DNA from: Siphonobacter aquaeclarae
GTDB taxonomy: Bacteria > Bacteroidota > Bacteroidia > Cytophagales > Spirosomataceae
Assembly (NCBI RefSeq): GCF_900103285.1
Contig: NZ_FNGS01000010.1
Coordinates: 171,961 to 235,960 of the forward strand
Reading direction: 5' to 3'
DNA: 64,000 nucleotides
Made by a program: the position numbers and the translations under genes. The number at the start of each line of letters is the position of its first letter. Position 1 is the stretch's first letter. Below the pieces are notes generated by a model. The model worked only from the letters and a program-made list of their open reading frames with translations, did not search any database and was not told where the DNA came from. Below, in pieces: positions 35,118-43,152 of this stretch.

Positions 35118-36104
35118 ATGTCTAAGAAAACTATTTTTGTACCAGTCGTTTTTATTGTGCTTGCTTTTAGCTGCATGAAAGGTCAAGTCGAACCAGCATT
35201 GCAAGATATAAAGGTAGAAAACGAACGCTTAGTTTTTCGCAATAATTCTACATTCGATAACTTTGTCAAAGCCCTGCAGCGAAAGCAACCTGGTGACAGC
35301 CCGATGTCGCGCCATTCTGGTTTTGTATCGCTGGAACAGGTAATTAGGCAAAACACAACCGATACTTTGCCTTTTCCTGCTTATTTTTATTACTTTCTAA
35401 ATAGTAGACTGGAATATCAGGTTGCGGATACCGTTTTTAAATATGATGTGACCAAGGGTATAAAGTATGGAGTTCCTGTAACGGAAGGTGCGGTCCTCAA
35501 TAATTTGAACGATGGAACAGATATTGATCCAAAGTATATCAAGGCTCGCTTTGGGCTTTCAAGTAATGGGATTGTTTCCTCCAAGGGAGGCCGAGTTGGT
35601 ATTGGAGCAGATGAGATCAATGCGAGATACCAGAATGAATTTCGTCAGATGAGTAACGGATCTACATTCGGCAGCAGAATGAAATTCGTTCACGAGCTTG
35701 TTACTTATTACGAAGACTTGGACCCGCAGATTGCGCCTAGACGCAACATTCTAAAAAGATATGTAGGTCATTTAATGCTCCGTATTAAGCTGGAATATTG
35801 GGGATCAGGCTGGAAACCTGCCAGTGAGTATCGCTATCTTACTTGCCATATTTGGGGGAATTCTAAGGCAGTCAAGATCGGTACAACCGGGACAATTGAG
35901 CAGAGTACTGTTAATTCTGATTTTGATTACAGTGACTATTCGATTATCAGATGGGATTATAAAATTCCTTTGCATCGGTTCGAGTATTCTTATTATGAGC
36001 CAAACCATTATTTTCTGGTTGAGGTGAATGGGAATATTAAACAACAAATTTTAGGAGATGATCCGTCAAATGAGTGGAATACCTCAGGTGCGCCTTTATG
36101 GTGA
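35118..36104 (+). CDS. Paralogous lipoprotein 4 of 4, unknown function
   Basis: A 328-residue lipoprotein with the cysteine near residue 19 (VLAFSCMKG). The central landmarks are NSRLEYQVADTVFKYDVTKGIKYGVP, NARYQNEFRQM, which changes the Arg-His-Gln-Lys of the other copies to Arg-Tyr-Gln-Asn, and RMKFVHELVTYYE, where the others have RRKYVHEL. The tail is YFLVEVNGNIKQQILGDDPSNEWNTSGAPLW. The changed HQK site and the shift from GRRKY to SRMKF suggest functional divergence. It closes the operon; a terminator follows about 55 bases later, before rocD. Confidence 0.75.
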   Translation: MSKKTIFVPVVFIVLAFSCMKGQVEPALQDIKVENERLVFRNNSTFDNFVKALQRKQPGDSPMSRHSGFVSLEQVIRQNTTDTLPFPAYFYYFLNSRLEYQVADTVFKYDVTKGIKYGVPVTEGAVLNNLNDGTDIDPKYIKARFGLSSNGIVSSKGGRVGIGADEINARYQNEFRQMSNGSTFGSRMKFVHELVTYYEDLDPQIAPRRNILKRYVGHLMLRIKLEYWGSGWKPASEYRYLTCHIWGNSKAVKIGTTGTIEQSTVNSDFDYSDYSIIRWDYKIPLHRFEYSYYEPNHYFLVEVNGNIKQQILGDDPSNEWNTSGAPLW

Positions 36105-36157
36105 TAAGGTTTAGATTTGTCAATATCTGAGCTAGAAGTTCAGGAAATTTTAGCGGA

Positions 36158-36200
36158 AACACGAAGAGTTCGATTTTCACTGGACTTTTCGTGTTTTTAT
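36158..36200 (+). terminator. Terminator of the lipoprotein array
   Basis: AACACGAA pairs with TTCGTGTT (further AGT/ACT pairing inside with one mismatch), followed by five T. Confidence 0.65.
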
Positions 36201-36269
36201 TATGCTTGGATCAGATGTAAGTGATATGCAGATTTGGCACGTTTGAAGGTGAGGAGTATTCGGATCACC

Positions 36270-37499
36270 TTAGACATGTATCTTTTCGACTTCTTTTTCA
36301 ATTATCGCACATGCCTCCTCCATCTGCCTTTCCGTTATCACCAGCGGCGGCGCGAACCGGATTTTATTTCCGTGCGTCGGCTTGGCCAGCAAGCCTTTTT
36401 TCATAAACGCCAGGCAGAGGTTCCAGGCGGCGTCACTTTCTTCTGAGTCATTGATAACCAGGGCGTTGAGCAGGCCTTTCCCGCGTACTTCCGTAATAAG
36501 GGGATTCACTGCTTTCAGCTGATTCATCCGGTCGCGGAAGAGCTGCCCCATTTTTTCGGCATTTTCAGCCAGTTGCTCATCCCGGATGACGTCGAGCGCC
36601 GCCATCGTCACGGCGCAGGCAAGCGGGTTGCCGCCATATGTGCTTCCGTGCTCACCGGGCCGGATGGTCAGCATGATCTCGTCGTCGGCTAACACACAGG
36701 AAACGGGGTAGGTACCTCCGGAAAGCGCCTTCCCGAGTACCAGGATATCAGGCCGTACGTCTTCGTGGTCGCAGGCGAGGCGGCGCCCGGTACGCCCGAG
36801 GCCGGTTTGTACTTCGTCTGCGATAAAAAGCACGTTGTAGCGGGTGCAAAGTTCCCTTACGCCACGAAGGTACCCTTCGTCAGGCACTACTACCCCGGCT
36901 TCTCCCTGAATCGGTTCGACCATGAAGCCTGCGATATGCGGATCAGCTGCAAAGGCAGCCTCCAGCGCCGCAAGGTCGTTGTAGGGAACGATCTCATACC
37001 CGGGCAAAAACGGACCGTAGTCATTCCGGCTGCTCGGATCGGTTGACGCCGAGATAGCCGCCAGCGTACGGCCCCAGAAATTCCCGGCGGCATATACCGT
37101 CTTCGCCTGCCCGTCAGGGATACCTTTCACCTTGTAGGCCCATTTCCGGGTGAGTTTGAGGGCTGTTTCTCCGCCTTCCACGCCGGAGTTCATCAGCAGG
37201 GCTTTGTCGTACCCGAAATAAGCGGAAAGGTACTGCTCGCATTCCCCGAGTTTGTCGGAATAGAACGCCCGGGAAGTAAGCGTAAGTCGCTGTGCCTGTT
37301 CGGTCAGGGCGGCGACAATCCGCGGGTGGCAATGCCCCTGATTGACAGCCGAATAGGCCGAGAGAAAGTCGAAGTAACGTTTTCCTTCGACATCCGTGAC
37401 AAAAATGCCCTCGCCGCGGGTGAGTACCACGGGCAGAGGGTGATAGTTATGCGCGCCGTACTTGTCTTCAAGCGCGATGGCATGCTGGGTAGCGTTCAT
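36270..37499 (-). CDS. rocD: Ornithine--oxo-acid transaminase
   Basis: A 409-residue class-III PLP aminotransferase that moves the delta-amino group of ornithine to 2-oxoglutarate, giving glutamate semialdehyde. Recognised from [70 protein letters not shown] and ILGKAL-type [14 protein letters not shown] carrying the PLP lysine, then [14 protein letters not shown]. Length is normal for RocD. It is transcribed toward the lipoprotein array. No other arginine-degradation gene is adjacent. Confidence 0.94.
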   Translation of the reverse strand: MNATQHAIALEDKYGAHNYHPLPVVLTRGEGIFVTDVEGKRYFDFLSAYSAVNQGHCHPRIVAALTEQAQRLTLTSRAFYSDKLGECEQYLSAYFGYDKALLMNSGVEGGETALKLTRKWAYKVKGIPDGQAKTVYAAGNFWGRTLAAISASTDPSSRNDYGPFLPGYEIVPYNDLAALEAAFAADPHIAGFMVEPIQGEAGVVVPDEGYLRGVRELCTRYNVLFIADEVQTGLGRTGRRLACDHEDVRPDILVLGKALSGGTYPVSCVLADDEIMLTIRPGEHGSTYGGNPLACAVTMAALDVIRDEQLAENAEKMGQLFRDRMNQLKAVNPLITEVRGKGLLNALVINDSEESDAAWNLCLAFMKKGLLAKPTHGNKIRFAPPLVITERQMEEACAIIEKEVEKIHV

Positions 37500-37885
37500 A
37501 GCAGGAAATAGGAAAAGAAACCCGTGAAGGAGTATTCACCGGAAAAACAACCAAAACACAAACAGGGCCTAAATGCCGCTGGCGGTGGCGATGACGTACA
37601 GAAGCTGGTCGGATGACGTCCGGATGCGGTGAAGCTGACAGAAATGCCCGTATACGGCACCGGCTGTCGCGGTCCGGCGTGATTTGGCCGGGTCGAGCAG
37701 GTAAGAGTTCCGGTGACGGTGCTGATTTTGCATAGCAATACGGTGTCGGAAGCAAGGTACGAAAAAGAGCCGGAACCGGCAATGCACACCCTGGCTGCGG
37801 TTTTTTGCAGGAATATGCCGGAGTATGGCAATTATCTCCTTTTGCCGCTGTAAACTTGGAGTCTGAAACAACAAAAGGACAGCAC
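37500..37885. other. Intergenic region between rocD and the BadF-type kinase
   Basis: A 386-base region. Apart from the weak small frame at 37569..37733, no coding frame looks real. On the minus strand TACCTTGC (around 37755-37762) is a one-mismatch -7 candidate. Several longer frames in different phases overlap here without homology I recognise. Confidence 0.3.
37569..37733 (-). CDS. Possible small hypothetical protein
   Basis: A 54-residue frame starting at ATG, about 25 bases downstream of a weak TAnnTTGC-like element and 69 bases upstream of the rocD ATG. The peptide is basic with HRHRN near the start and HFCQLHRIRTSSDQLLYVIATASGI at the end; its tail is hydrophobic. I see no family. The spacing fits a short leader peptide gene for rocD, but the frame could be chance. 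Confidence 0.25.
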   Translation of the reverse strand: MQNQHRHRNSYLLDPAKSRRTATAGAVYGHFCQLHRIRTSSDQLLYVIATASGI

Positions 37886-38731
37886 GTGCAACTGATTGCA
37901 GATAGCGGGTCGACGAAAACAGACTGGCGGCTCCTCGGAGCCGACGGGTCCGTCTCTCAGGCCCGCACCGTAGGATTCAATCCTTATTTCCAGACCCGGG
38001 AGGCGATTTCGGCCGAAATCGCTGACAAACTTAAACCGCTAGTGACCGAGCCCGTCACCGACGTCTACTTCTACGGAACCGGTATCAACAATGCCGCAAA
38101 GGCAGAGGTCGTTGCTGAAAGCATCCAGGCCGTTTTCCCGGAAGCCGGCCATATCGAAGCCCATTCGGATATGCTCGGCGCCGCGCGTGCGCTTTGCGGG
38201 CACGATGCCGGTATCGCCTGTATTCTCGGCACCGGCTCCAATACCTGTTTTGTGGAAGACGGAGATATTACCTTTAAAGTAGATACGCTGGGTTTCTGGC
38301 TCGGCGATGAAGGCAGCGGCGGGTACCTCGGCAGAACGCTGGTACAGGCGTTTCTGCACAAGGAAATGCCGGAGGATCTGTATCAGAAGTTTCACAAGCG
38401 GTATCCGGACGTCAACCGGGATACGGTACTGGAAAACGCCTATCAGAAACCGTATCCAAACCGGTATTTCGCTTCGTTTTCCAAGTTTTTGTTCGACAAC
38501 CGGACGCATGCGTTTGCCTACGGCCTGGTGGTGCGCAACTTCGAAATCTTCTTTGAAAAGTACGTGGAAAAGTACCCGGACTGCCGGAAGTACAAGGTTC
38601 ACTTCACCGGATCCGTCGCCTTTTACTATTCCGACATACTTCGCCGGGTGGCGCAGGAAAGAGGGATTACGGTAGGAGTTGTCATGGAAACGCCGATTGC
38701 CGGCCTGACGCTGTATCACCAGACTGCGTAA
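37886..38731 (+). CDS. BadF/BadG/BcrA/BcrD-type ATPase, N-acetylglucosamine kinase-like
   Basis: A 281-residue ASKHA-fold protein. The phosphate-1 motif is IADSGSTKTDWRL at the very N-terminus. LGTGSNTCFV and GFWLGDEGSGGYLGR are the phosphate-2/sugar-binding motifs of N-acetylglucosamine kinases of this family. FTGSVAFYY is the adenosine motif. It likely phosphorylates an amino sugar in the cytosol, feeding cell-wall recycling. GTG 37886 is chosen because the first motif begins there; in-frame codons upstream carry no conserved sequence. It is convergent with the Rrf2 gene. Confidence 0.88.
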   Translation: MQLIADSGSTKTDWRLLGADGSVSQARTVGFNPYFQTREAISAEIADKLKPLVTEPVTDVYFYGTGINNAAKAEVVAESIQAVFPEAGHIEAHSDMLGAARALCGHDAGIACILGTGSNTCFVEDGDITFKVDTLGFWLGDEGSGGYLGRTLVQAFLHKEMPEDLYQKFHKRYPDVNRDTVLENAYQKPYPNRYFASFSKFLFDNRTHAFAYGLVVRNFEIFFEKYVEKYPDCRKYKVHFTGSVAFYYSDILRRVAQERGITVGVVMETPIAGLTLYHQTA

Positions 38732-38732
38732 C

Positions 38733-38764
38733 AAAAAAGGAAGACGCTTGCGTCTTCCTTTTTA
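38733..38764. terminator. Bidirectional terminator
   Basis: AAAAAGGAAGACGC / GCGTCTTCCTTTTT, loop TT, between convergent genes. Confidence 0.85.
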
Positions 38765-38765
38765 A

Positions 38766-39212
38766 TCAGGCAACTCCCGGTGTTTCGAGGTTCACCGCTC
38801 CGACGAGCAGGTCGGCGATGGTTGTTTGCTCAAGTACCGTCAGGTTGGCGTCGCGCCATTTGCGCATCACATTCCGGAGGGTGCAGGTGTGCTCATCGGC
38901 GCAGTCATCACATTTCCCGTAAAAGTAGAGCGACACACACAAGGTGGGAGAAATCGGCCCGTCGATGATCCGGAGTACCTTCGCGAAGTTGACTTCTTCG
39001 GGCGGCAGCCGGAGCATGTAGCCTCCTCCCTTGCCTTTCTGACTCTGAAGAATACCGTGGTTGCGAAGGTCCAGCAAAATGGCCTCCAGAAACTTCTTCG
39101 GGATCTTTTCCTGCTCGGCGATGTACGAGATCAGCACCGGCTTCTGGCTTCCGAATTCCTGGGCAAGTACTTTCAGTGCTTTAAGGGCGTATTTGGCTTT
39201 TTTGGAAATCAT
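38766..39212 (-). CDS. Rrf2-family transcriptional regulator
   Basis: A 148-residue winged-helix regulator. The N-terminus MISKKAKYALKALKVLAQEF and the wing segment ILQSQKGKGGGYMLRLPPEEV define the family. Cysteines at 92, 101, 104 and 110 lie where IscR/NsrR bind a [2Fe-2S] or [4Fe-4S] cluster, though the spacing is not identical, so a cluster or thiol sensor is plausible. It stands alone with a terminator behind, and no iron-sulfur gene is adjacent. Confidence 0.9.
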   Translation of the reverse strand: MISKKAKYALKALKVLAQEFGSQKPVLISYIAEQEKIPKKFLEAILLDLRNHGILQSQKGKGGGYMLRLPPEEVNFAKVLRIIDGPISPTLCVSLYFYGKCDDCADEHTCTLRNVMRKWRDANLTVLEQTTIADLLVGAVNLETPGVA

Positions 39213-39447
39213 AGAGATGAAGTAACCCGTCTAATTGGCGTGAATCTACAAAAACTTTATCATTTCTATCGTTTACCTAGGAGAGAAGACCAATTGACTG
39301 TCAATCAGGTAAGTGATGCTATAGACGTGAACGAAGGGCAAAACAAGCCATTCTTCCCGTAAAACGCAACAGGCTGGCAGGGCAGGCCTTCTCTGTAGTG
39401 ACCAACACCGGAACGGTTAAAAAAAATCCCTTTTTTCAGATAGACAG
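39213..39447. other. Intergenic region upstream of rpmH
   Basis: About 235 bases before the rpmH promoter (362 between the genes in all), with no coding frame I believe. It contains the Rrf2 promoter on the minus strand, for which no clean TAnnTTTG was seen, and a stretch of mixed composition. Confidence 0.3.
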
Positions 39448-39478
39448 CTTGTTAATCGGATTTTTATGGCTAATTTTG
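39448..39478 (+). promoter_or_regulatory. rpmH promoter
   Basis: CTTG 39448-39451, a 19-base spacer and TAATTTTG 39471-39478, an exact -7 match. The ATG is 97 bases downstream, leaving an untranslated leader of about 90 bases. Confidence 0.65.
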
Positions 39479-39574
39479 CCGCTCGATTCTGAAAAAATGC
39501 GTAATCCGTTGTTGTCCTGAAGCGCAACGGTGCGTAAGGACAACAGGTAAAGATAAACAATCAATCACTCGGCA

Positions 39575-39733
39575 ATGAAAAGGACTTTCCAACCGTCGAA
39601 CCGCAAGCGCCGCAACAAGCATGGCTTCCGTGAGCGGATGAGTACTCCGAACGGACGTCGTGTGCTGGCCGCTCGTCGCGCACGTGGTCGCTGGAAACTT
39701 ACTGTCTCTGACGAAAAGCGTCACAAGCAATAG
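39575..39733 (+). CDS. rpmH: Large ribosomal subunit protein bL34
   Basis: A 52-residue protein, [22 protein letters not shown], then [17 protein letters not shown]; the KRTFQPS-x-x-x-R-x-x-x-H-GFR signature is exact. It is usually followed by rnpA, but here no rnpA is present: a long hairpin follows directly. Confidence 0.98.
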   Translation: MKRTFQPSNRKRRNKHGFRERMSTPNGRRVLAARRARGRWKLTVSDEKRHKQ

Positions 39734-39794
39734 TAAGTTAAGACCAATAAAAAAAGCCTCCTTCACGGAGGCTTTTTTTATTGGTCTTAACTTA
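39734..39794 (+). terminator. rpmH terminator with a 28-bp perfect stem
   Basis: Bases 39734-39761 pair perfectly with 39767-39794 around TTCAC. The stem starts at the base after the stop codon and includes a T7/A7 run, so it acts in both directions. Confidence 0.85.
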
Positions 39795-39843
39795 GGCAGA
39801 GGGCCGGGGGCATGGGGCCGCGGATAACTACCCGCACAAGCCT

Positions 39844-39911
39844 GACCCCGAAGGGGTCTAACCCCATTAACCCCGGGCGCAGCCCGGGGGCTCGCCCGGA
39901 AGGCGGGCGAG
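39844..39911. repeat. Three consecutive GC-rich hairpins
   Basis: GACCCC-gaa-GGGGTC (39844-39858), CCCCGGGC-gca-GCCCGGGG (39871-39889), and CTCGCCC...GGGCGAG (39891-39911) in a row, just past the stop of the convergent glycosyltransferase gene. They look like intergenic palindromic units, and may also terminate that gene. Confidence 0.5.
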
Positions 39912-39925
39912 ACAGCCTCTTCTCA

Positions 39926-41725
39926 CTACCTCCCCTGCTGTCCGTTCACAAACGTCACATTCCCCAGCGAATTCCCTTTTACATCATACATCGTCCCTGT
40001 ACCCGTCAGTGAGATCATCCGGGCATCAGAGAACGTTCCGACAAGCTTGCGCCCATCCATAAACCGGTACTCTCCTTTGCCTTTGGGCATTCCTTTCGCA
40101 TCATACTCTCCATGCCAGCCGAATTCGTCGCGGAAGCGTACGAGATACGTATCGGGGTTCTGAAGCTGAAGGACAATCTCAAACTTATCCGGGTTCGCCT
40201 GTACGACCGGAATCAGGTACCGCGGCGTAGAGGCATACCCGAGGGCATCGATGACGACGAAGGCGGTTTTCCGCTGCCGGAGGTAATCCAGAAACTCTTT
40301 CTGATTTTCGGTGAACCGGTAGTTCGATACATAGCTATCCGAGAAGACGACGAAAAGGCTGGGCTTCCGGCAGATGACCATCGAATTTTTCGGCGCGTTC
40401 TCCCGTATCCAGGCGGCTGCCTGGAAATAGTTCTCATGAGCAGGGTCATAGCCCGGAACGCGGGCGATCTGCCGCAGGTACTTGATACCTGACCCCGGCC
40501 GCGTTTCGGTCGCGGCCTGCCCGATCATCCCCGGAATCAACAACAGGAATGCCAGCGGTATAGCTACGTTACGCACCGCTGGACTGGTCACGCCTGCCTT
40601 CTGAAGCGCCAGCCCGATGCCATACCACAATCCATACAAGCCGCAGAATACCAGGAAAGGCACCAGGTGCAGCATGAGCCGGTTTCCGGTCCATACCTCC
40701 GGGTAAATGAGCAGCAGGGCGAATGTCGCCGCTGCATACCCGGCAATCAGCAGGCGAAACTGCCGCAGGTGGTACCAGCCAAACGCCGTCACGACGAGCA
40801 GCAGCAAACCTGCCATCCATTCACCTGAACTGACCGGCAGAGTATAATCGTCAATATTCGTACTCAGAACGCCGGAAGGAATTTCCCGGGTGATGTACCG
40901 CTCGGTATTGTGCCAGAAGCGGTCGACCCACCCCCCGAAACCCTGCACGACGCCTTCTTCCGGGCGAAGCGGATTGATCATTTGCATGTCCCGGACGTGG
41001 CTGTCGCCGCCCAGTTTTGCCGCCCGTATCTGCCAGGGCAGAATTCCGAGGAAGAAAATCACTCCCATGAAGACGATATGCAGCCACTTTTTCCGGAACA
41101 GAAGGTACAGCCCGGCGCCCGCCAGTATCATCAGCCCCGTCTGTCGGACGTAGTAGGAAAAGACTACGCAGACGGCAAATCCCCAGAAATATGGGTCCTT
41201 CCAGGGCGCTTTTGAGATATCTGCCCGGGCAAAAAGCCATAGCGCCAGCAGCGAGATGAAGAAGTACGTCATCTCGCTCATCATCATCGACGAATATTGC
41301 AGGATATAGAAGTTGAGCAATACCAGCAGGGCGCCGGCAAAAGCCAGCTGAATATTCCGGCCCATTCTTCGGAACAGGTCAAACAGCATCAGTACCGAAG
41401 CAATGAGAAAGAAGCCGTTAAAGGCCTGTATCGTCGTTGTCTTGTCTGAAAACAGCTTCATGATAACGGCGATCACGAAGGGATAACCCGGAGGAAAGTG
41501 GTTGGCCGGGACCTTCTCCGGCCCCAGAATACCCACATACCCATCGCCCTGCGCGATAGCCTTTCCAAGGATGTAGTAGTCGGTGGCATCTCCGGTAAGG
41601 GAGAGTTTTTTATCAAAGACATATTGAAACACAAACCAGCCGATCAGGGCGAGAAGTGTCAGGTAGAGGTAGATCAGAACAGAACGCCCGGCGGGTTGTG
41701 CAGGCGGCGGAGAGGTCGTTTTCAT
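39926..41725 (-). CDS. Membrane GT-C-type glycosyltransferase-like protein with C-terminal MORN-like repeat
   Basis: A 599-residue protein with roughly a dozen transmembrane segments. The first loop has GDATDYYILGKAIAQGDGYVGI and HFPPGYPFVIA, resembling the acidic pair of GT-C/ArnT-like (GT39, GT83) enzymes that use lipid-linked sugars. A large soluble domain from about 430 to the end follows (YLRQIARVPGYDPAHENYFQAAAWIRENAPKNS; VICRKPSLFVVFSDSYVS). The last 70 residues read as MORN-like repeats (HGEYDAKGMPKGKGEYRFMDGRKLVGTFSDA). Substrate is unknown; the fold suggests surface glycosylation. ATG start; ends into GC-rich hairpins. Confidence 0.7.
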   Translation of the reverse strand: MKTTSPPPAQPAGRSVLIYLYLTLLALIGWFVFQYVFDKKLSLTGDATDYYILGKAIAQGDGYVGILGPEKVPANHFPPGYPFVIAVIMKLFSDKTTTIQAFNGFFLIASVLMLFDLFRRMGRNIQLAFAGALLVLLNFYILQYSSMMMSEMTYFFISLLALWLFARADISKAPWKDPYFWGFAVCVVFSYYVRQTGLMILAGAGLYLLFRKKWLHIVFMGVIFFLGILPWQIRAAKLGGDSHVRDMQMINPLRPEEGVVQGFGGWVDRFWHNTERYITREIPSGVLSTNIDDYTLPVSSGEWMAGLLLLVVTAFGWYHLRQFRLLIAGYAAATFALLLIYPEVWTGNRLMLHLVPFLVFCGLYGLWYGIGLALQKAGVTSPAVRNVAIPLAFLLLIPGMIGQAATETRPGSGIKYLRQIARVPGYDPAHENYFQAAAWIRENAPKNSMVICRKPSLFVVFSDSYVSNYRFTENQKEFLDYLRQRKTAFVVIDALGYASTPRYLIPVVQANPDKFEIVLQLQNPDTYLVRFRDEFGWHGEYDAKGMPKGKGEYRFMDGRKLVGTFSDARMISLTGTGTMYDVKGNSLGNVTFVNGQQGR

Positions 41726-41949
41726 TCAGCTGTCGGCTATTGCGGCCCGGAGGCAGGGTTCCTCCGGAGGGCCGCCCAAAGATACAGTTAGTTTTCCAGC
41801 GGGAAAGACACGCAGGACGCTGCCGGCGGTTGTTCCGAAAACAAAACGTTCCGGAAAAAAGAGAATATTCCCGAAAACTGTTAAACTCGCAAAGCCGGGC
41901 AGGCTTTGGCACATTCCGGCACGTTTTCCTCTAAACAACAAACGATCTG

Positions 41950-43140
41950 ATGAAGCTTTCCACCCGGATTCAGCTCATGGTCATGATGTTTCTCCAGTTT
42001 TTTACCTGGGGCGCATGGTATGGGCAGGTCACTAAATACCTCGGTACCGCGCTCGGTGCTACCGGGGAGCAGCAGGGCGCTGCTTTTTCCACCTTCTCCA
42101 TTGCGATGATTCTGGCGCCGTTCTTTGTCGGGATGGTTGCCGACAGGTACTTCTCCGCCCAGAAAGTACTCGGCGTGCTGAATCTGCTCGGCGCCGGGAT
42201 TCTCTGGTTTCTGACACAGGCGTCGAGTCCGGATGCCTTTTTCTGGCTCCTGCTGGCATATTGCCTGACCTTCACGCCGACGCTCGCGCTGACCAGTACC
42301 ATCGCCATGAGCCAGATGGCAAAACCGGAAAAGGAATTTCCGGGTATCCGCGTGCTGGGTACCATCGCCTGGATCGTGGTCGGAAACATCATCGGAAACA
42401 TGGGGTTTGGAGCGACGGTGACCATTTTTCACCTCGCCATGGGTGCTTCGGTCGTTTTGGGCCTGTTTGCGTTTACGCTACCGGACACGCCGCCGAAGGC
42501 CGGCGGACCGGCTTCTATCGGGCAGATTCTCGGTACGGATGCGCTGGTACTCTTCAAAGACCGCTCTTTTCTGATCTTTTTCCTGTCGTCCGTTCTGATC
42601 TGTATTCCCCTGTCGTTTTACTATGCGATGGCGAACCCGTCGCTGACGGATTCGGGTATGACGAACGTCGAAAGCAAAATGTCCCTCGGCCAGGCATCGG
42701 AAGTTATTTTTATGCTGCTGCTGCCCGTTGCCTACAACCGCCTCGGGGTAAAATGGACGTTTATTGTAGCCCTGCTGGCGTGGATTGTCCGCTTTCTCTG
42801 CTTCGGATTTGGAGACGCGGGGTCGGGCGAGTGGATCCTCTACCTCGCCATCATTCTGCACGGCGTCTGCTATGATTTCTTCTTTGTAACAGGGATGATC
42901 TATACCGACAACAAAGCCGGCGAACGGATCAAAACCCAGGCCCAAAGCCTCATCACCCTCGCCACGTACGGCGTAGGCATGGGAATCGGCTCCTACATTT
43001 CCGGTATTTTGAAAGATATGTTTACGACGGGCAGTACGGTCGACTGGCGCAGCTTCTGGATGTTTCCGGCCGGTATCGCAGCCGTGATTCTGGTACTGTT
43101 TATCGCCGTCTTTCAGGAAAAGAAAACCACCAACGTTTAA
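41950..43140 (+). CDS. MFS transporter, nucleoside-proton-symporter-like
   Basis: A 396-residue protein with 12 transmembrane segments. The MFS loop AMILAPFFVGMVADRYFSAQKVLG and the N-terminal QLMVMMFLQFFTWGAWYGQVTKYLG resemble the NupG/nucleoside-proton symporter group (2.A.1.10) found in Bacteroidota. Substrate could be a nucleoside or another small sugar-like compound. A Gfo/Idh/MocA oxidoreductase starts 12 bases after it, so the pair probably imports and then oxidises the same compound. Confidence 0.82.
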   Translation: MKLSTRIQLMVMMFLQFFTWGAWYGQVTKYLGTALGATGEQQGAAFSTFSIAMILAPFFVGMVADRYFSAQKVLGVLNLLGAGILWFLTQASSPDAFFWLLLAYCLTFTPTLALTSTIAMSQMAKPEKEFPGIRVLGTIAWIVVGNIIGNMGFGATVTIFHLAMGASVVLGLFAFTLPDTPPKAGGPASIGQILGTDALVLFKDRSFLIFFLSSVLICIPLSFYYAMANPSLTDSGMTNVESKMSLGQASEVIFMLLLPVAYNRLGVKWTFIVALLAWIVRFLCFGFGDAGSGEWILYLAIILHGVCYDFFFVTGMIYTDNKAGERIKTQAQSLITLATYGVGMGIGSYISGILKDMFTTGSTVDWRSFWMFPAGIAAVILVLFIAVFQEKKTTNV

Positions 43141-43152
43141 ACCTTTACTTCA

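Noticed and set aside
41905..41930. TGGCACA near 41909 as a sigma-54 promoter for the MFS-oxidoreductase pair
   Set aside because: The -24 half matches but no GC falls at the -12 distance.
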